Shown here: piece after piece, positions 60,890 through 64,000 of the stretch
How the letters are laid out: each line of letters opens with the position of its first letter
Numbering within the stretch: position 1 is the stretch's first letter
DNA from: Hemicentrotus pulcherrimus
Lineage: Eukaryota > Echinodermata > Echinoidea > Camarodonta > Strongylocentrotidae
Direction: 5' to 3'
DNA length: 64,000 nucleotides
NCBI GenBank assembly: GCA_003118195.1
Contig: BEXV01000317.1
Location: 178,735-242,734, forward strand
The notes under the pieces: generated by a model
What the model was told of the DNA's origin: nothing
The model's database searches: none
Seen by the model: only the letters and a program-made list of their open reading frames with translations
Position numbers and translations under genes: made by a program

Positions 60890-62930
60890 ACTTATAAACA
60901 CATTATTTTACAAATTTCATTAGAGCATCAAAGATTTCATTCTGACCGTCACCAGAATGAATCATGCAGGCTAAGGTGTGTAAGTGACTCTTATTCAGGA
61001 GCTTTCTGTACTTGTGCCACATGACATTGATGGTTCGCTTTAAACTCTTTACAAACCAAGCACATTTTAAAGAATCTGTTACATTGGATAATTGAACAAT
61101 AGAACAATTGAAAATCCAGGTTTTCTATAATTGGTAACAATTTATAAGAAGAATTTCAAAGGATACACCCTGTGTATTGTAGAAATGGTAGATTCTGAAA
61201 TGACTTGGCCCTTCGACAACACTCATTTATGAGCCAACCTTTGCTGAAGATGTTTATTGTCGAAATCATATGATGTCATGTAGGTATGAGATACAGAATG
61301 ATTCTTGTATTTTATAGTTAATCCTTGTTTGGACCGGGACTAACTCATTGAAAACTTCTATGCATTCTGTATAGGTACATTGTTATATAAGGACATTTTC
61401 TATCGCAATCACAAATATGTGATTACTGTAAGTAAGGTATAATCTTGTAAATAGGGTATATATAAGGAACCAGATTATTACAGGTATTGTACAGGTGTAA
61501 GATAAAAGTTGTAAAATAAGCCAAACAAGTTCATATTACTGTAAATTTTAAGTATGAATCTGTTGTTCAACTCCTACCAAATTATCTTTATGTGAGCAAA
61601 GTTTATAAGAGTACTTCCAAAGAAAGTAACAAGGGTGAAAGTATGTTCCAAATGTGCTCTATATCTATCAAGAAATGCATGACAACCTGTATGAAAAGTG
61701 CTTATTTGTAAGTTGTTTGTCTTGTTTTTTTTTTCAATTGGGAGGACCTGTGTTCTAAGACAGAATGTTGTATTTTTGTAGAAGAAAGTCTTTTCAAAGA
61801 GAAGATATAGGAAGAGAATTGGAATTGAACTGGTGCAGAATTTGTGTAATTACTTGTAAATCAGTTAAGAGAAGTAGAAGGAATGAAACCAACAAGTAAT
61901 ATGCAAACAAGAATGATATTTTTCCTGAAGATTTGGGCCTATCTTCTGTTGATTTAGAAAGATGACCCATGGTCTAAAATCATATTTCACAAAATGAAAA
62001 TTTAGACCTCAGTCTGACTTTCTTTGTTGAGCCCAGTTTTTGGCAAACCGGTATATGAAAAAGATTTTCAATATCTCACTTGTACTGACTCATTATAGAG
62101 AGTGCACAGCAATAACTTCACTGCGAATTTCTTATAAACCAAATCTTACGTATTAGTGAGATGATTCAGTCGCCAGGCATGTTAGTTGCAGATGAAAAAA
62201 GAGTGAGATTCTGATCACTGTTAAAGAAAAATATTGTTGGATTTCACAAATTGCTCTGTGTGTGAATGGCCTATTGCTACCGATGACGAAGTCTGGTCGG
62301 TATTACCGTAAGATTTTTCGAGAGAAAATGTCATTAGATAGAAAGGAATCTATATCAATGCTTTTTTTAAATGAGAAGTTACAATATTCTACCAAACAAA
62401 TGGCTTCATCTGGAATGATGCAAGAGAGGAATATTGTCTTGACAAAAGTTTAATCAGCTCTCATCTGAATTTTTAAACTTGATTTCTTTGAACTTGGACA
62501 TTGTATATTTGTATCATTGAGATAATGTGTGCTTGCAAAGATTTACAGATTACCGGTAGGTAATCTGTAGCAAAAAAATGCACTGGTTGTAGTTCAAATT
62601 TGATGAGTGCATTTAAAAAAACGCTGAAGGATATATTGCAACAAAAAGTTTATCAGATAGGATTTATAAGGTAAGAGTTCCATGTAATGTGAAAATAGAA
62701 GAACAAGACAGATTTGATTTGAAGGTAGGGATGATAATTATAGGGCTTTAAGGTATTGAAGGTCTCATGAAGATGAAATCTAATTCAGTATTGTAAGAAT
62801 TAGGATGATTTATGAAGGTTTGCAATTGTTGCTTTGTTTGACCCTGTATATGCAGGCACATTATGTCATTGGTGTGTTTTTTCCCTCCAAGTAAGGGACA
62901 AAAAATGAGAGAGCCTTTGTAATGCATGCT

Positions 62931-62940
62931 TGATGATGAC

Positions 62941-62997
<57 letters not shown>

Positions 62998-63014
62998 AAT
63001 AATGATGATGATGA
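62931..63014. repeat. (GAT)n microsatellite
   Basis: Nearly uninterrupted GAT repeat of about 28 units; the reverse strand reads as a histidine run, which is not a gene. Confidence 0.95.
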
Positions 63015-63239
63015 AAATATACAATTAAAAAGGGTGTCAACAACAGCATGTTTTATTGTCTCAGAATGAGCAATGAAGGTGTTGATCGTTGATTACTATA
63101 ACAAAAAATCTATACATGTGTATGCAATGAAGTCTTATTTATAAATGCTACTCTGTGTTATTATCTGGGGTTATGGTTGCAAGATCACAAATGTATGAAA
63201 TGTCTAGTGACAAACGGTGATTCCTCGTTCCTCTCCTGT

Positions 63240-63595
63240 GCCCTAGAGATGGAAAGTTGGAAAGAAAGAGGGGAGAGATGAGGTGAGAGATAGAGAGGAA
63301 GAGAAGGGCAGGGTGAGAGAGAGGGAGTGAAGGGGAGGGGGTTAGAGAGACTGAGACACAGAGAGAAAGAAAGAGATAGTGAGAGTGAGAGAGAGGGAGA
63401 CTAAAAGAAAGAGATATCAAGAGAGGGATAGAGAGAGAAAGAGAGAGAGAAGGGCAGGGTGAGAGGGAGGGATTGATGGGAGGGGTGAAAGATAGAGAGA
63501 CTGAGACACAGAGAAAAAGAACAAGAGAGGGAGACAGAAAGAAAGAGATAGCAAGAGAGGGGTAGAGAGAAAGAGAGAGAGAGAGAGAAGGCCTG
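63240..63595. repeat. Polypurine minisatellite, about 146-bp period
   Basis: A plus strand almost purely G and A. AGAAGGGCAGGGTGAGAG starts at 63302 and again at 63448, and CTGAGACACAGAGA recurs in both units. Confidence 0.85.
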
Positions 63596-64000
63596 ATATA
63601 TGTAAAGACAAAATGGTGATGCAGAGTAAACAAAAATATAAACAAATGAAATATAAGGGGGGAAATAATGCCGACAGAGAGAAGAGAAGATTTCTTGATA
63701 TTTTGTTCCATGAAGATATTTAATTTTTTCAATCATATCAGAATTCTCATATTGTCTCAACCTGCTCTTGTAAATTTAAAGAAATTAATGATAATAAATA
63801 ATAAGAAAAATTATATTATTAAGCCTTATATAGGTAATAGAGACAGAAATATCAGGTCGGTGCTCTTTGATCATATTAATTGTTAATGACATAAGTTTAT
63901 GAGGGGGAATGGCTGGAGGGGCGGGGTAAGGTTCTTGCAATGATTTTTTCTAAATGAGCCTCGCTTAAATCTATTTAAAATCAAGAAAAAAAAATTGGGG

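Larger units (their letters stand above)
56147..64000. other. 3' UTR or downstream intergenic DNA
   Basis: No further gene recognised on either strand. Contents: a tandem duplication, hairpin copy 8, an 11-bp perfect inverted repeat TACAGATTACC / GGTAATCTGTA (62544-62569), a (GAT)n tract and a polypurine minisatellite. Confidence 0.5.

Noticed and set aside
62861..63049. Histidine-rich minus-strand frame
   Set aside because: Simply the (GAT)n microsatellite read on the reverse strand.
63148..63760. Ser/Leu-rich minus-strand frames of 119-194 codons
   Set aside because: Translations of the polypyrimidine strand of a minisatellite; composition follows the repeat.
1..64000. CRISPR arrays, tRNA genes, rRNA genes, bacterial operons
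   Set aside because: None seen. The sequence is eukaryotic, and the repeats present are microsatellites and transposons.

Overview
This window is eukaryotic nuclear DNA: AT-rich, with long introns, canonical GT-AG splice sites, and dense non-autonomous DNA transposons, a LINE fragment, microsatellites and short palindromic TACATG repeats. The gene content and repeat style suggest a marine invertebrate deuterostome, most likely an echinoderm such as a sea urchin. The lineage is an inference; no marker here proves it.

One protein-coding gene dominates. It is a plus-strand Ras-association domain family gene (RASSF1/3/5 group). Its eight coding exons run from 2354 (or the duplicate at 5159) to the stop at 55896, and every junction is phase-consistent. 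The predicted long product is 564 aa: a disordered acidic/Ser/Asn-rich N-terminus, a complete C1 zinc finger (residues 245-295, split between exons 2 and 3), a Ras-association domain (about 356-492), a SARAH domain (about 497-542) and an unusual poly-Thr/Gln tail. From family knowledge, such proteins bind GTP-loaded Ras-type GTPases through RA and Hippo/MST kinases through SARAH. A second candidate first exon (32753-32966) lies inside the 34 kb intron 2. It has a promoter-like region and splices in phase to exon 3, predicting a 358-aa isoform with only half of the C1 finger.

Layout: 1-2234 is upstream DNA with a probable tRNA-derived SINE. 2235-5038 and 5040-7843 are matching copies of a 2.8 kb block carrying exons 1-2, separated by a single N, which looks like an uncollapsed contig overlap. 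7844-40146 is the rest of intron 2; it holds two TA-flanked inverted-repeat elements, a 338-base gap, a 510-bp hAT-like element with an 8-bp target duplication, a 397-bp foldback element, a 5'-truncated LINE on the minus strand, and the alternative promoter and exon. 40147-55896 carries exons 3-8. 55897-64000 is 3' UTR and downstream DNA with a tandem duplication, a (GAT)n tract and a polypurine minisatellite.

The least explained signal is a family of about 50-80 bp imperfect hairpins built on GAGCCAGAAGGGTGTTAAC and its complement. At least eight paired copies lie between 29.5 and 61 kb and I noticed none before that. The best copy (35171-35246) folds like a microRNA precursor. No bacterial genes, tRNA or rRNA genes, or CRISPR arrays were seen.
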